A DNA stretch of 64,000 nt from positions 1 to 64,000 of the forward strand of contig NZ_RBWS01000016.1 in NCBI RefSeq assembly GCF_003627955.1. Direction: 5' to 3'. The notes beneath the pieces are model-generated. The model was not told where the DNA came from. It searched no databases and saw only the letters and a program-made list of their open reading frames with translations. Source of the DNA: Sphingobacterium puteale. GTDB lineage: Bacteria > Bacteroidota > Bacteroidia > Sphingobacteriales > Sphingobacteriaceae. Shown piece after piece: positions 1 through 9,087 of this stretch; position 1 is the stretch's first letter; each line of letters opens with the position of its first letter. The position numbers were made by a program, and so were the translations under genes.

Positions 1-43
1 TTGGCCGCTAACCTTATTATTCGGGGGAATACACGAAGATAAT

Positions 44-83
44 AAAACCCCAACTATTTATTTATCAAATAGTTGGGGTTTTT
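44..83. terminator. Bidirectional rho-independent terminator
   Basis: A near-perfect hairpin: AAAACCCCAACTATTTA pairs with AAATAGTTGGGGTTTTT around a short AT-rich loop, with T-runs leaving it on both strands. It closes the mqn transcription unit, which ends at 160 on the minus strand, and probably also a plus-strand gene lying left of the window. Bases 1-43 show no gene I can support. Confidence 0.85.
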
Positions 84-159
84 CTGAATATCCCTAACTT
101 TTTGGGGCATATCTACAACAAACCTCTTTTCTTATGCTAACAGCTTAAGTTTTATTTGA

Positions 160-891
160 TCAGTCCAGATCTTTTAAATAGCCCAGATAACGTTGTACAG
201 CTTCCCGTTTTTTATCCGTTAGGTGAAAATCAAGATGTGCCGTTAAATATTTTGTATAGTCAAATCCTTCAAATTCGGGCAGTCCGGCAATGACATCGGT
301 CGCATTTGCTACGCCATAGGCGAGCGCGTCATTGAAATCTTTCACAAATGATTCGGGCAACTTTTTATTGCTTACCCAGAGTGCAAACGCAAAAGGCAAT
401 CCAGTAAAATCGAACCATTCCTTTCCCAAATCATAAACATAGGGTACGCTATTCTTTTTACCGAAGGTGCGGTCACCGATCAGGACATAGGCATCCGGCT
501 CCATCCCGCCGTCGTCAGTAATTAACTGAATATCTTTTTTCCAATAATTTTTTAGAAGCACGCGGGCCAAACCGTTCGATGTACGCGATTGCTTGTCCAA
601 TTTGAGGGTTTCCACTTCCGTAATGGGCTTATTGGAAAAAATAAACACCGAATCAACGGCGCCTTCGGTTCCAATACAAAAGTCCGTATTGATGTAATAT
701 TCGGGAAGACTTAATAGTGCGGCCGTTGGAATAATTCCCATATCGGCCTCGTCATCTATTACTTTTTGAGCGCAGGCACTTGGATAATCGACACTGAGAT
801 CAATCTGATCCATAACCTTTGATTTACGTATTCCGTTCAAAAACGGATATGTGTTTGTGTAAGATACGGCTGAAACTCTAATTTTATTCAT
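160..891 (-). CDS. mqnA: Chorismate dehydratase MqnA (menaquinone, futalosine pathway)
   Basis: 243 aa, MqnA/MqnD-type periplasmic-binding fold; the N terminus VSAVSYTNTYPFLNGI is characteristic of MqnA. The enzyme dehydrates chorismate to 3-enolpyruvylbenzoate, the first committed step of the futalosine route to menaquinone, in the cytoplasm. The start ATG at 891 lies inside the 3' end of the upstream phosphatase gene (8-bp overlap), so the two are translationally coupled. With mqnE two genes upstream on the same strand this forms a partial mqn operon; mqnB, mqnC and mqnD are not in the window. Full length for the family. Confidence 0.93.
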   Translation of the reverse strand: MNKIRVSAVSYTNTYPFLNGIRKSKVMDQIDLSVDYPSACAQKVIDDEADMGIIPTAALLSLPEYYINTDFCIGTEGAVDSVFIFSNKPITEVETLKLDKQSRTSNGLARVLLKNYWKKDIQLITDDGGMEPDAYVLIGDRTFGKKNSVPYVYDLGKEWFDFTGLPFAFALWVSNKKLPESFVKDFNDALAYGVANATDVIAGLPEFEGFDYTKYLTAHLDFHLTDKKREAVQRYLGYLKDLD

Positions 892-1510
892 TCATCAATG
901 CTTCTAAGTGATCTGTATTGTAATGATCTATGATTTCAAATTGACCATTATCGTACAGCAATTTATATAAAGCAGTATTTGTGTGCGGAAAATCGTCCAT
1001 ATATCGGGCATCAATACCAGTCATCAGGCAAAGCATAATACGCAGTGCGCGACCATGCATGCAAACGAGGATATTTTCTTCATTTGCTTGGGCTAGCATA
1101 TGATCCAATGCAGCCTGCTGGCGTTCCATTAATGCGTTGGGAGACTCTCCATTTTCAATACTGACATCCAATTCTCCGTTGCGCCATGCAGCAACCAGTT
1201 GTTCAAAACCCGACAATAACTCGGGAGTCTGCTCCTTTCCTTCGTAGATTCCCCAGCTAATTTCGTCCAATCCGACGAGCTGTTCCCAAGGCAAATTCTG
1301 GTCAATAAAGCCTTTTACTGTCTGATGTGTCCGCAATAAGGTCGAGGTGTATATTTTGTCAAATGGCACTGTATTGTACCGTTCAAAGAAAGCCTGAGCC
1401 TGAGCCATTCCGGTTTCATTTAATGGAGAATTAACCCCCCTCCCCTGCACAATGCCTTTTAAATTTAGATCAGTCTGTCCGTGTCGTATAAAATAAAATG
1501 TCTTTTTCAA
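884..1510 (-). CDS. Histidine phosphatase family protein
   Basis: 208 aa, phosphoglycerate-mutase-like fold. The catalytic RHG motif is at residues 9-11, a second histidine (CMHGRALR, H152) completes the active site, and E83 in DEISWGIYEG is the likely acid. The substrate cannot be told from sequence; the family includes phosphoglycerate mutases, sugar phosphatases and cobalamin-pathway phosphatases. It sits between mqnE and mqnA, 17 bp after mqnE and overlapping mqnA by 8 bp, so it is expressed with the menaquinone genes. Whether it takes part in that pathway is unknown. Confidence 0.88.
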   Translation of the reverse strand: MKKTFYFIRHGQTDLNLKGIVQGRGVNSPLNETGMAQAQAFFERYNTVPFDKIYTSTLLRTHQTVKGFIDQNLPWEQLVGLDEISWGIYEGKEQTPELLSGFEQLVAAWRNGELDVSIENGESPNALMERQQAALDHMLAQANEENILVCMHGRALRIMLCLMTGIDARYMDDFPHTNTALYKLLYDNGQFEIIDHYNTDHLEALMNE

Positions 1511-1527
1511 AATGGGTATAGTCTAAT

Positions 1528-2751
1528 TTATGAGTTCACTACAGGTAGTGCGTAATAACTTTTCTTTTTGGAATCCTCGTCAAAGACAACATCTTTATAG
1601 TCTGTTACCACATTATACAGGGTATCCCGCTCGATGGGATGGCGGCCTACCTTTTTTATCAATTCCACGACCTCTTGTGTTGTCATACCGGGTTTTTGCT
1701 CCTCGGCACCGGCCATGCTGTAGATTTTGGTTGTATCGTCCAAGGTGCCATCAATATCATCCACACCGAAAGCCAACGATAATTGTGCAGTGTCTCTCGA
1801 AATCATGGCCCAATACGCTTTGATATGATCAAAATTATCCATGTAGATCCGCGCAACCGCATAGTTCCTTAAATCTTCGACAACTGAAACCTCAGGGATA
1901 TGCGACATTTGGTTTTCCTTATTCCGAAATTTCAATGGAATAAAAGTCTGGAAGCCGCCGGTTTTATCCTGAAGCTGCCGCAAACGTTCCATATGGTCCA
2001 CCCTATGCCAAAATTGCTCAATATGACCGTATAACATCGTTGCATTTGTATGCATCCCTAGACGATGCGCCTGCTCATGAATGTCAAGCCATTGTTCAGC
2101 GGTACATTTGTCGTGCGCAATCTGTTCCCTGATTTCCGGATGGAAGATTTCAGCCCCGCCTCCGGGCATCGAATCCAGACCACAAGACTGTAAATATTTC
2201 AGTCCGTCGTAGTGGCTCAACTTTGCTTTCTTGAAGATGTAATAATATTCTACTGGAGTGAGTCCCTTAATATGCAATTCTGGCCGATGTGCTTTACATC
2301 TTCTAAAGAAATCTGCATAAAACTCAAGGTTTTGTTTCGGCACCACCCCACCTGTAATATGCACTTCGGTAACGGCTTCATTGTCATATTTCTTCACAAT
2401 ATCCATCATGCCATCAACCTCCATTTCCCAACCTTCAGCACGCTCTTTGATCAGTCTGGAATAGGAACAGAATTTGCAGTCATATACACAGACATTGGTG
2501 GGCTCTATGTGAAAATTACGATTAAAAAAGGTATAGTCTCCATGACGTTTCTCACGGATGTAATTGGCTAAAACACCAAGATAGCCTAATTCACCTTTTT
2601 CATATAAAAGAACTCCCTCATCAAAAGTGATACGCTCCTCTCGCAAAACTTTCTCAGCAATATTTCTTAATTCAACGGCTAAATTTTTATCATTGATCAA
2701 GAAATTTAATTTATCTATTGCGTTCATTAATGTATCTCCTATCTTAGACAA
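1528..2751 (-). CDS. mqnE: Aminofutalosine synthase MqnE (radical SAM)
   Basis: 407 aa radical SAM enzyme. The cluster motif CxxxCxxC is at C88, C92 and C95 (CVYDCKFC), followed by the MqnE/MqnC/CofH hallmarks HITGG, SMPGGGAEIF and ATMLYGHIE. MqnE joins 3-enolpyruvylbenzoate to adenosine from SAM to make aminodeoxyfutalosine. MqnC is a paralogue, but the DGTLDDTTKIYSMAGA stretch and the pairing with mqnA favour MqnE. It is the first gene of the mqnE-phosphatase-mqnA unit. Met9 is a possible alternative start; Met1 is kept because it follows a clear intergenic gap. Confidence 0.88.
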   Translation of the reverse strand: MSKIGDTLMNAIDKLNFLINDKNLAVELRNIAEKVLREERITFDEGVLLYEKGELGYLGVLANYIREKRHGDYTFFNRNFHIEPTNVCVYDCKFCSYSRLIKERAEGWEMEVDGMMDIVKKYDNEAVTEVHITGGVVPKQNLEFYADFFRRCKAHRPELHIKGLTPVEYYYIFKKAKLSHYDGLKYLQSCGLDSMPGGGAEIFHPEIREQIAHDKCTAEQWLDIHEQAHRLGMHTNATMLYGHIEQFWHRVDHMERLRQLQDKTGGFQTFIPLKFRNKENQMSHIPEVSVVEDLRNYAVARIYMDNFDHIKAYWAMISRDTAQLSLAFGVDDIDGTLDDTTKIYSMAGAEEQKPGMTTQEVVELIKKVGRHPIERDTLYNVVTDYKDVVFDEDSKKKSYYALPVVNS

Positions 2752-2860
2752 ATGTACCTAAAAGGCGACAAAAGTTATAATAAAATGTGATAACACTTAT
2801 TCAGGACTGCGTCATGTTTAGTCCTGGAAAGACAAACAAAACTTCCTAAAAACGACATGC

Positions 2861-4684
2861 TTAGTCGGTAAATTGCTGCATCTCGATCAACTTCTTGTAC
2901 AAGCCATCACGTTGTAGCAATTCACTATGGCTCCCTGCTTCAACAATCTTTCCTGCTTCGATCACAACGATCTTATCGGCACTCTGAATGGTGCTTAAAC
3001 GGTGGGCGATGACAACTGTTGTCCGGTTGTCCATCAATTTATAGAGTGAATCCTGCACGAGTTTCTCAGATTCGGTATCCAAAGCCGAAGTCGCCTCATC
3101 AAGTAGCATGATCGGTGGGTTTTTCAGCACAGCACGTGCGATACAGATCCGCTGACGCTGTCCACCCGATAATTTACCGCCTCGATCACCAATATTGGTT
3201 TGGTACCCATGATCTGTCTTTAGGATAAACTCATGTGCATTGGCGATCTTTGCTGCAGCTTCTATCTCCTCCTGACTGGCGGACAAGTTAGCAAATGCAA
3301 TATTATTAAAAATGGTATCGTTAAATAAAATCGATTCCTGATTGACTACACCGATCATATTACGCAAAGAATCCTGATCCAGCTCTCTCAAATCCACACC
3401 GTCAAAAAGAATCTGACCATCAGTGACATCCATAAATCGAGGTATAAGGTCTACCAATGTCGATTTACCTCCACCTGAAGGACCAACCAAAGCCACTACT
3501 TTTCCTTTTTCAATCGTCAGGTCTATCCCCTGAAGTATTTTCTTATCCTTCGTATAGGCAAAATTCACATCCTTAAAAACAATATTCTGTTTAAAGCTAT
3601 CAACCTTTTTCGCATTAGGCTTGTCGGTCACTTCACTCCGCTCATCGACCAGTTCCAATACCCGCTCTCCTGCAGCAAGACCGTTGTGAATACCACTAAA
3701 GGCATCGGTCAATGCTTTTGCAGGACGCATCACCTGTGAAAAAATAGCAATGTAAGCAATAAATGCGGGAGCAGTCAAACTCTGATCTCCTGAAAGCACC
3801 AAATGGCCACCATATAACAAGATGATGGCTACCATGATGACCCCCAATAACTCCGAGACAGGTGAACTCATTTGCTGCCGCTTAGCCATCGCACGCCCGA
3901 TATTAGCGTAACGTTCATTCTCATTGTGAAATCTATTTTTGATAAAAGAAACTGCATTGAAGGCCTTGATGATTTTGACACCTGATAATGCTTCGTCCAG
4001 ATAGGAAATCATATTTCCATAGGACTCCTGTGCCGAGCGCGCCTGACTTTTTAGATTCTTTACAATCCGGGCAATAAAAAATGCAGAAATCGGAATGACC
4101 AGCAACGAAAAGAAGGTCAGTCTTGCTGAAATATTAAACAGCATCACGATATAAGCGATCAATTGCAAAGGTTCTTTGAATACCACTTGCAATGTACCTG
4201 TGACCGAATACTGCACAACTTGTACATCGGATGCCACCTTTGAGACAATATCTCCTTTGCGTTGCCCCGTAAAATAGCCAACGTGTAAATCCATTACATT
4301 ATCAAATACTGCTCTACGGAGTTTTAACAAAGTATGTATCCGAAAATTCTCCATAATCCGCTGGCAGAAATAGCGGAAAAGATTGCTTATAAATACAGAA
4401 ATTACAATAACGATACAAACATACTTCAATGCGCCATAAGCTCCCAATTGGTCATTTGCTATACTAGCATAGTAATTAAACCAAGCTAAAATATCGGTAT
4501 AAGTCTCAGGTTTTACTGTTTCGACAGTAGCTTCCCCTGTATTAAAAAGTGTATGAAGTAATGGAGCGAGTAATGCTAGATTTAATGTGCTAAAAACAAC
4601 CGCTATCAAGGTGCAAATTACATACGGAATTGCAAATTTCTCAATGGGTTTAGCAAATGATAAGAGCCTAAAATATGTTTTCAT
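2861..4684 (-). CDS. ABC transporter, fused permease and ATPase (MsbA-like)
   Basis: 607 aa half-transporter: six transmembrane helices in residues about 20-330, then an ATPase domain with Walker A GPSGGGKST at 401-409, signature LSGGQ at 505-509 and Walker B IMLLDEATSALD at 525-536. The architecture is that of type IV ABC exporters of the MsbA / multidrug group, which act as homodimers in the inner membrane. The single-copy position near housekeeping genes fits a lipid flippase, but sequence alone does not separate MsbA from drug exporters. It is monocistronic and divergent from the aminotransferase across 270 bp. Confidence 0.88.
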   Translation of the reverse strand: MKTYFRLLSFAKPIEKFAIPYVICTLIAVVFSTLNLALLAPLLHTLFNTGEATVETVKPETYTDILAWFNYYASIANDQLGAYGALKYVCIVIVISVFISNLFRYFCQRIMENFRIHTLLKLRRAVFDNVMDLHVGYFTGQRKGDIVSKVASDVQVVQYSVTGTLQVVFKEPLQLIAYIVMLFNISARLTFFSLLVIPISAFFIARIVKNLKSQARSAQESYGNMISYLDEALSGVKIIKAFNAVSFIKNRFHNENERYANIGRAMAKRQQMSSPVSELLGVIMVAIILLYGGHLVLSGDQSLTAPAFIAYIAIFSQVMRPAKALTDAFSGIHNGLAAGERVLELVDERSEVTDKPNAKKVDSFKQNIVFKDVNFAYTKDKKILQGIDLTIEKGKVVALVGPSGGGKSTLVDLIPRFMDVTDGQILFDGVDLRELDQDSLRNMIGVVNQESILFNDTIFNNIAFANLSASQEEIEAAAKIANAHEFILKTDHGYQTNIGDRGGKLSGGQRQRICIARAVLKNPPIMLLDEATSALDTESEKLVQDSLYKLMDNRTTVVIAHRLSTIQSADKIVVIEAGKIVEAGSHSELLQRDGLYKKLIEMQQFTD

Positions 4685-4954
4685 TTATTTTGAACTAAGA
4701 CAAATTAATTTGATACAAAAAAATAATTTGTCGACCTCTCCTCTTCCATTAAAATTCTGTTAAGCGAGGAAATTGAACAAAAATAACAAATTAATCAAGA
4801 AAAGCACTCATACACTTTTATTCAATAAAATTGTTGCACCTCAGTGATAAACACAAAACGGGATGTTGGATTGAAAAAACGACAAAAATAGCTGCTTTTT
4901 ATAGATAATTCCCTAATTTAGCTTCATTCAAGTACCAAAATTATTAAAAATAAA

Positions 4955-6115
4955 ATGCAAATAGACGTTGCCAAAAGATTGCAGCACACTGAAGAATATT
5001 ATTTCTCAAAAAAATTAAGGGAAATAGATGAGCTTAACAGACAGGGTGCACGTGTAATCAATCTAGGAATTGGAAGTCCTGACTTACCCCCTCACCCGGA
5101 GGTAATCGCGACACTGAGTGAGAATGCACAACTTCCAAATGTACATGGCTATCAAAATTATAAAGGAGCTCCGGCCTTAAGGCAAGCTGTTGCAGATTGG
5201 TATCAACGCTATTATCAGGCTACTTTTAACCCCAATACGGAAATCTTACCACTGATTGGGTCGAAAGAAGGAATCGTCCACATTTGCATGACTTACCTCC
5301 AAGAAGGGGACAAAGTGCTTATCCCTAATCCCGGTTACCCAGCCTACGCTGCGGCCGTAAGATTAAGCGGAGCAGAAGCAATAACCTATAAGCTTACACA
5401 GGAAAAAAATTGGCTGATTGACTTTAACGAACTTCGCAAACATGACCTGTCAAACGTCAAATTGATGTGGATCAACTATCCGCACATGCCTACGGGTGCC
5501 TCGGCCTCAGATGCGTTCTATAGGGAATTGATTGCGTTTGCAAAGGAATACAACATTCTCATCTGTCATGACAATCCCTATAGTTTTATCCTGACTGATA
5601 AACCACGTAGTATCATGAGCGTAGAAGGCGCTAAAGAGGTCGCAATCGAATTAAATTCTTTGAGCAAATCTTCCAATATGGCTGGCTGGAGAGTCGGAGT
5701 ATTGGTTGGTAGCGAAGAGCGTATCAATCAGGTGTTACGTTTTAAAAGCAATATGGACTCCGGAATGTTTTTGCCTGTTCAATTGGCAGCAGCAAAAGCC
5801 CTGCAACTTGATGCGTCCTGGTATCAGGATTTAAACAAAATTTATGCTGCTAGACGTCAGAAGGTATATGAAATCATGGACCTATTGGGCTGTTCATACC
5901 AAAAAGATCAGGTGGGTTTATTTGTGTGGGCACGAATCCCGAATACCTACAACGATGGTTATGCATTGAGCGATGCTGCATTGAACAACGCACGTGTGTT
6001 TATCACACCAGGAGGAATCTTTGGAGATGGTGGAAATCAGTATATCCGCATCAGTCTCTGCGCCACTGTGGAAGTTCTTGAAGCATCCATCCAACGCATC
6101 AAAGAAAGCTTCTAA
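4955..6115 (+). CDS. PLP-dependent class I/II aminotransferase (aromatic amino acid pathway likely)
   Basis: 386 aa fold-type I aminotransferase. The PLP lysine is K238 (SLSKSSNMAGWRVG); the cofactor contacts N174 (NYPHMPTG), D206 and Y209 are present. It precedes the prephenate dehydrogenase gene on the same strand, 164 bp apart, which suggests that it transaminates 4-hydroxyphenylpyruvate or phenylpyruvate (or prephenate) in tyrosine/phenylalanine synthesis. That pairing is common in Bacteroidota; an aspartate or LL-DAP aminotransferase role cannot be excluded. It is full length, and the ATG at 4955 is the first in frame. Confidence 0.85.
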   Translation: MQIDVAKRLQHTEEYYFSKKLREIDELNRQGARVINLGIGSPDLPPHPEVIATLSENAQLPNVHGYQNYKGAPALRQAVADWYQRYYQATFNPNTEILPLIGSKEGIVHICMTYLQEGDKVLIPNPGYPAYAAAVRLSGAEAITYKLTQEKNWLIDFNELRKHDLSNVKLMWINYPHMPTGASASDAFYRELIAFAKEYNILICHDNPYSFILTDKPRSIMSVEGAKEVAIELNSLSKSSNMAGWRVGVLVGSEERINQVLRFKSNMDSGMFLPVQLAAAKALQLDASWYQDLNKIYAARRQKVYEIMDLLGCSYQKDQVGLFVWARIPNTYNDGYALSDAALNNARVFITPGGIFGDGGNQYIRISLCATVEVLEASIQRIKESF

Positions 6116-6147
6116 CAGCAAATTTCAATATAGCATATCAGTCTCAG

Positions 6148-6189
6148 ATGAAATAGCCGTGATGACGAAAAATAAAACAGCTATTTCAT
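6148..6189 (+). other. Perfect 10-bp inverted repeat between aminotransferase and tyrA
   Basis: ATGAAATAGC (6148-6157) and GCTATTTCAT (6180-6189) are exact reverse complements separated by 22 bases. There is no T-run behind it, so it is not a standard terminator. It could be a regulatory hairpin or operator between the two aromatic-pathway genes. Confidence 0.5.
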
Positions 6190-6279
6190 TTGGCAAAAAA
6201 AGATCAGGCTTCAAGAGCCCGTAAAATAAATGTAAAGCATTAATACATACAATCAACACGAATTAATAATTATTCACAT

Positions 6280-7119
6280 ATGAATATTGCCATCGTAGGC
6301 GTAGGCTTAATTGGCGGCTCAGTTGCCATTCGCCTAAAGGAAACAAAATTCTGCAGTAAGATTATTGGCGTAGATAAAAGCGAGAAAAATCTTGACAAAG
6401 CCAAGCAGATTGGCTTTATCGACGAAGCAATGACCTTGGAAGAAGCAATAAAAACATGTAAGGTACTTATATTGACTATTCCTGTTGATGCGATTTTGCA
6501 GGTCGTTCCTCAGATCCTTGATCAGGTCACCGATCAAGTTGTTATAGATATGGGATCGACTAAAACCAACATACTCAACAAAATCAAAGATCATTCAAAT
6601 CGAGGGCGCTATATCGCTGCCCACCCTATGGCAGGTACAGAATATTCTGGCCCGGAAGCTGCTGTTGCCGGTCTTTTTAAAGGCAAAATGATGGTTTATG
6701 TTGAAGCCTTCAGAACAGATGAAGACGCTTTCGAAATCACCGATGCAATCACCGATCAACTGGAAATGCGCACCTGCTTCATGAATGCGGATGAACACGA
6801 TGTACATACAGCCTATGTTTCGCATATCTCCCACCTTACTTCATTTGCCCTAGCATTAACGGTATTGGAAAAGGAGAAATCGCAGGGACGTATATTTGAG
6901 CTGGCAGGATCAGGCTTTGAATCCACGGTACGCCTGGCCAAAAGTTCACCCGATATGTGGACCCCCATCTTCAAACAAAATCGGGAAAATGTACTGGAAG
7001 TTCTGGAAGAACATATCAAACAACTACAGTCGTTACATGATTCCATTGCCAGTGAAGACTATGACAAATTGCATAAACTGATCAAGCGTTCAAATAAAAT
7101 TAAGCGCATCATCAAGTAA
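6280..7119 (+). CDS. tyrA: Prephenate dehydrogenase
   Basis: 279 aa. An N-terminal Rossmann fold carries GVGLIGG at residues 7-13, followed by the TyrA-type helical domain with HPMAGTEYSGP. The enzyme oxidatively decarboxylates prephenate to 4-hydroxyphenylpyruvate, the tyrosine branch. There is no ACT or chorismate mutase domain, so it is the short monofunctional form. It follows the aminotransferase and ends at a strong terminator, which suggests a two-gene unit. Confidence 0.92.
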   Translation: MNIAIVGVGLIGGSVAIRLKETKFCSKIIGVDKSEKNLDKAKQIGFIDEAMTLEEAIKTCKVLILTIPVDAILQVVPQILDQVTDQVVIDMGSTKTNILNKIKDHSNRGRYIAAHPMAGTEYSGPEAAVAGLFKGKMMVYVEAFRTDEDAFEITDAITDQLEMRTCFMNADEHDVHTAYVSHISHLTSFALALTVLEKEKSQGRIFELAGSGFESTVRLAKSSPDMWTPIFKQNRENVLEVLEEHIKQLQSLHDSIASEDYDKLHKLIKRSNKIKRIIK

Positions 7120-7198
7120 AGCAGCAATTCTTTTTAGATCGGCCATCGTGCAGATTTAAAGAAGAACAATTCCATACTTCGATGGGAGCTCAGCTAAT

Positions 7199-7248
7199 AT
7201 AGCAACGGGGCAGTCCAAACTTTGGACCGCCCCGTTGCTATTTAATTT
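7199..7248 (+). terminator. Strong rho-independent terminator after tyrA
   Basis: A long GC-rich stem: ATAGCAACGGGGC pairs with GCCCCGTTGCTAT, and the inner GTCCAAA/TTTGGAC continues the helix with a single mismatch, followed by TTTAATTTTA. It ends the aminotransferase-tyrA unit. The 213-base gap 7120-7332 holds nothing else I can support. Confidence 0.9.
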
Positions 7249-7332
7249 TATTCGTCTATTCGTCCTCCTAATTAGCTTCAATTATTCTATTCTCGGGTGG
7301 ACGTATTTTTCTTTTGAATGCCTTTACTCTTT

Positions 7333-8529
7333 TTATTCATCTTCCAATTCATCAAACTTATCTAAATCAAGCTTCGCTCCTACGGAATCACCGAGTTTTT
7401 CTTTAATGGCAGCCCGATAGGAATATAAGTCCGAATAATAAGGATTCAGCTCAATAGCTGTTGAATAATCGTTCAATGCACCATGCATATCTGCCAGTTT
7501 TTCCTTAAGATCAGCTCGTAAAGAATAGACATAAAAGTCGTCGGGATTTAATTCGACCAAACGGTCAAAATCAGACAAGGCTTCGGGCAGGCAGCCCAGA
7601 CGTTCAAATAAGGAAGCTCTTTCCTCATACACAATAGATGAGTTGCTGTCATTTTCTTCCGCTTTCGCGTAATCCTTAAGTGCTTTTTCTGAATAACGGT
7701 AGGATTCAAACACCTTGGCACGGAATACATAGGCAGCCGTTTGATTTTCATCCAGCTCGATCGCCCGATTAAAATCATTTAAAGCCAACTCAAAGCAGGT
7801 CAATTTTAGATAGAGACTTCCTCTGAAAACAAAGAGGTTACTATCTCCTGTTGTATTTTTATTAATGGCCGAGGTATACAATTCGATCGCCTTCAGATAA
7901 TTATAACAATGTACATATTCAAGCCCTAATGAATTCAGCTCATCCGTACTGAGTTCTTTGGACGTAGATTCCAGCTCCTGAATGACCAGATTTTCTGCTT
8001 CAAAATAACTGACTTCAGCTTGATTCTCTTGCCATTCCAAGACGCTATGGTAATTAAAGTCTAACCTTTTGGCAATCTGGTAATCATAAAATGCTCCCTC
8101 ATCTTCCCCAGTCAGGCGATAGACCAAGCATCGGCTTGCATAAAAATAGGGTTCCTCTTTAAAATATTCAATTGCCCTGCTATAGACAGCGATTGCATCT
8201 TCATAGGCTTTTATTTTAAAATAATAGAGCCCAAGGTAACTGTATGCCAATACACTGTTCGACAGCGCGATGACCTCTTCCAAGACTTGCACGGGATCAT
8301 TATCAGCAATAATCCCCATCGAAAAGCCTTTTAATAGGAGTTTGATGTCTTCTCTCCGGATGTGATCAAAGCGGTCTTGGGGTAAAGAAATGATATCCGT
8401 TGGAAAAAATGACGAAATGGGCAAAAAAGAAAACTTAGCAAGTAATACAGGAGACGGAAGTTTAAAATCCGATTCAGTAACAGCTTTGTCCCAAAGGGTA
8501 ACAGATAGATTTGACATCATTCGCTTCAT
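7333..8529 (-). CDS. Tetratricopeptide repeat protein
   Basis: About 398 aa, largely TPR repeats in the C-terminal two thirds (recurring A-x-x-D(F/Y)-x-x-A(I/L)-x-L(N/D)P units such as LNDFNRAIELDE, LSDFDRLVELNP and LNDYSTAIELNP). No signal peptide or membrane segment was seen. It probably acts as a protein-interaction scaffold, with no partner evident. The first possible codon upstream is TTG at 8535; the ATG at 8529 is the better start. It lies 72 bp downstream of the next gene on the same strand and is probably co-transcribed with it. Confidence 0.85.
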   Translation of the reverse strand: MKRMMSNLSVTLWDKAVTESDFKLPSPVLLAKFSFLPISSFFPTDIISLPQDRFDHIRREDIKLLLKGFSMGIIADNDPVQVLEEVIALSNSVLAYSYLGLYYFKIKAYEDAIAVYSRAIEYFKEEPYFYASRCLVYRLTGEDEGAFYDYQIAKRLDFNYHSVLEWQENQAEVSYFEAENLVIQELESTSKELSTDELNSLGLEYVHCYNYLKAIELYTSAINKNTTGDSNLFVFRGSLYLKLTCFELALNDFNRAIELDENQTAAYVFRAKVFESYRYSEKALKDYAKAEENDSNSSIVYEERASLFERLGCLPEALSDFDRLVELNPDDFYVYSLRADLKEKLADMHGALNDYSTAIELNPYYSDLYSYRAAIKEKLGDSVGAKLDLDKFDELEDE

Positions 8530-8601
8530 ACTCAAAACTAAACTAAATTTCGATACAAAAAAAATTTAACCGTCTCCCAATCTTGCTTAAATAGGAACAA
8601 T

Positions 8602-8985
8602 TTAATTCAGTTCACCGGTCAAATAGAGATATTTGTACCGAACGATATCCCTCGAATTTGTAAATCTGACAAGTTTTTCACGTTTAAAGACATAATTGGA
8701 AACTTTGTCTTCCATTAAACGTAAAAATTCAACAAACTCTGCGAAAAAGCTTTGGCGTTCACCAGCAGTAAATTGACTATTTTTTACAATCCAAAAAAAT
8801 TGATCTTCATTCACATGGAAAGACACTTCATTTTTCTTCTCTTTTCGAAAAATAAAAATCGGGTCATTTTCTTGGTTAATAAATAAAGCAAAACCGATAC
8901 TTCCACCATCCAGGTTTACCACAAAAGCGGAAAAATAAACGGTGCCTATCTGTAAATTTTCCAGACAAATTAATTTATGCAACAT
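8602..8985 (-). CDS. Hypothetical protein
   Basis: About 127 aa from the ATG at 8985 (MLHKLICLENLQIG). The reading frame stays open to a GTG at 9048, but that codon falls inside the terminator hairpin of the upstream TonB-receptor gene, so the longer start is unlikely. I do not recognise a family. The protein has no signal peptide and reads as a soluble alpha/beta domain with charged central and C-terminal parts. It is followed by the TPR gene on the same strand and may share its transcript. Confidence 0.65.
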   Translation of the reverse strand: MLHKLICLENLQIGTVYFSAFVVNLDGGSIGFALFINQENDPIFIFRKEKKNEVSFHVNEDQFFWIVKNSQFTAGERQSFFAEFVEFLRLMEDKVSNYVFKREKLVRFTNSRDIVRYKYLYLTGELN

Positions 8986-9028
8986 CAGGTTAGCAGTTAG
9001 ATCACCTAAAAATATTAAGTTTTTATTA

Positions 9029-9063
9029 AAAAACAAAAAAAGACCCACAATAATGTGAGTCTT
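9029..9063 (-). terminator. Rho-independent terminator of the TonB-receptor gene
   Basis: On the minus strand AAGACTCACA and TGTGGGTCTT pair (one mismatch) around a 4-base loop, followed by a long T-rich run. It sits 25 bp after the stop of the TonB receptor gene. Confidence 0.85.
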
Positions 9064-9087
9064 CTTAATACTAAATAGGATATTTTA

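Noticed and set aside
2212..2571. Plus-strand open frame of 119 codons
   Set aside because: It lies entirely inside mqnE on the other strand; the encoded peptide has no family features.
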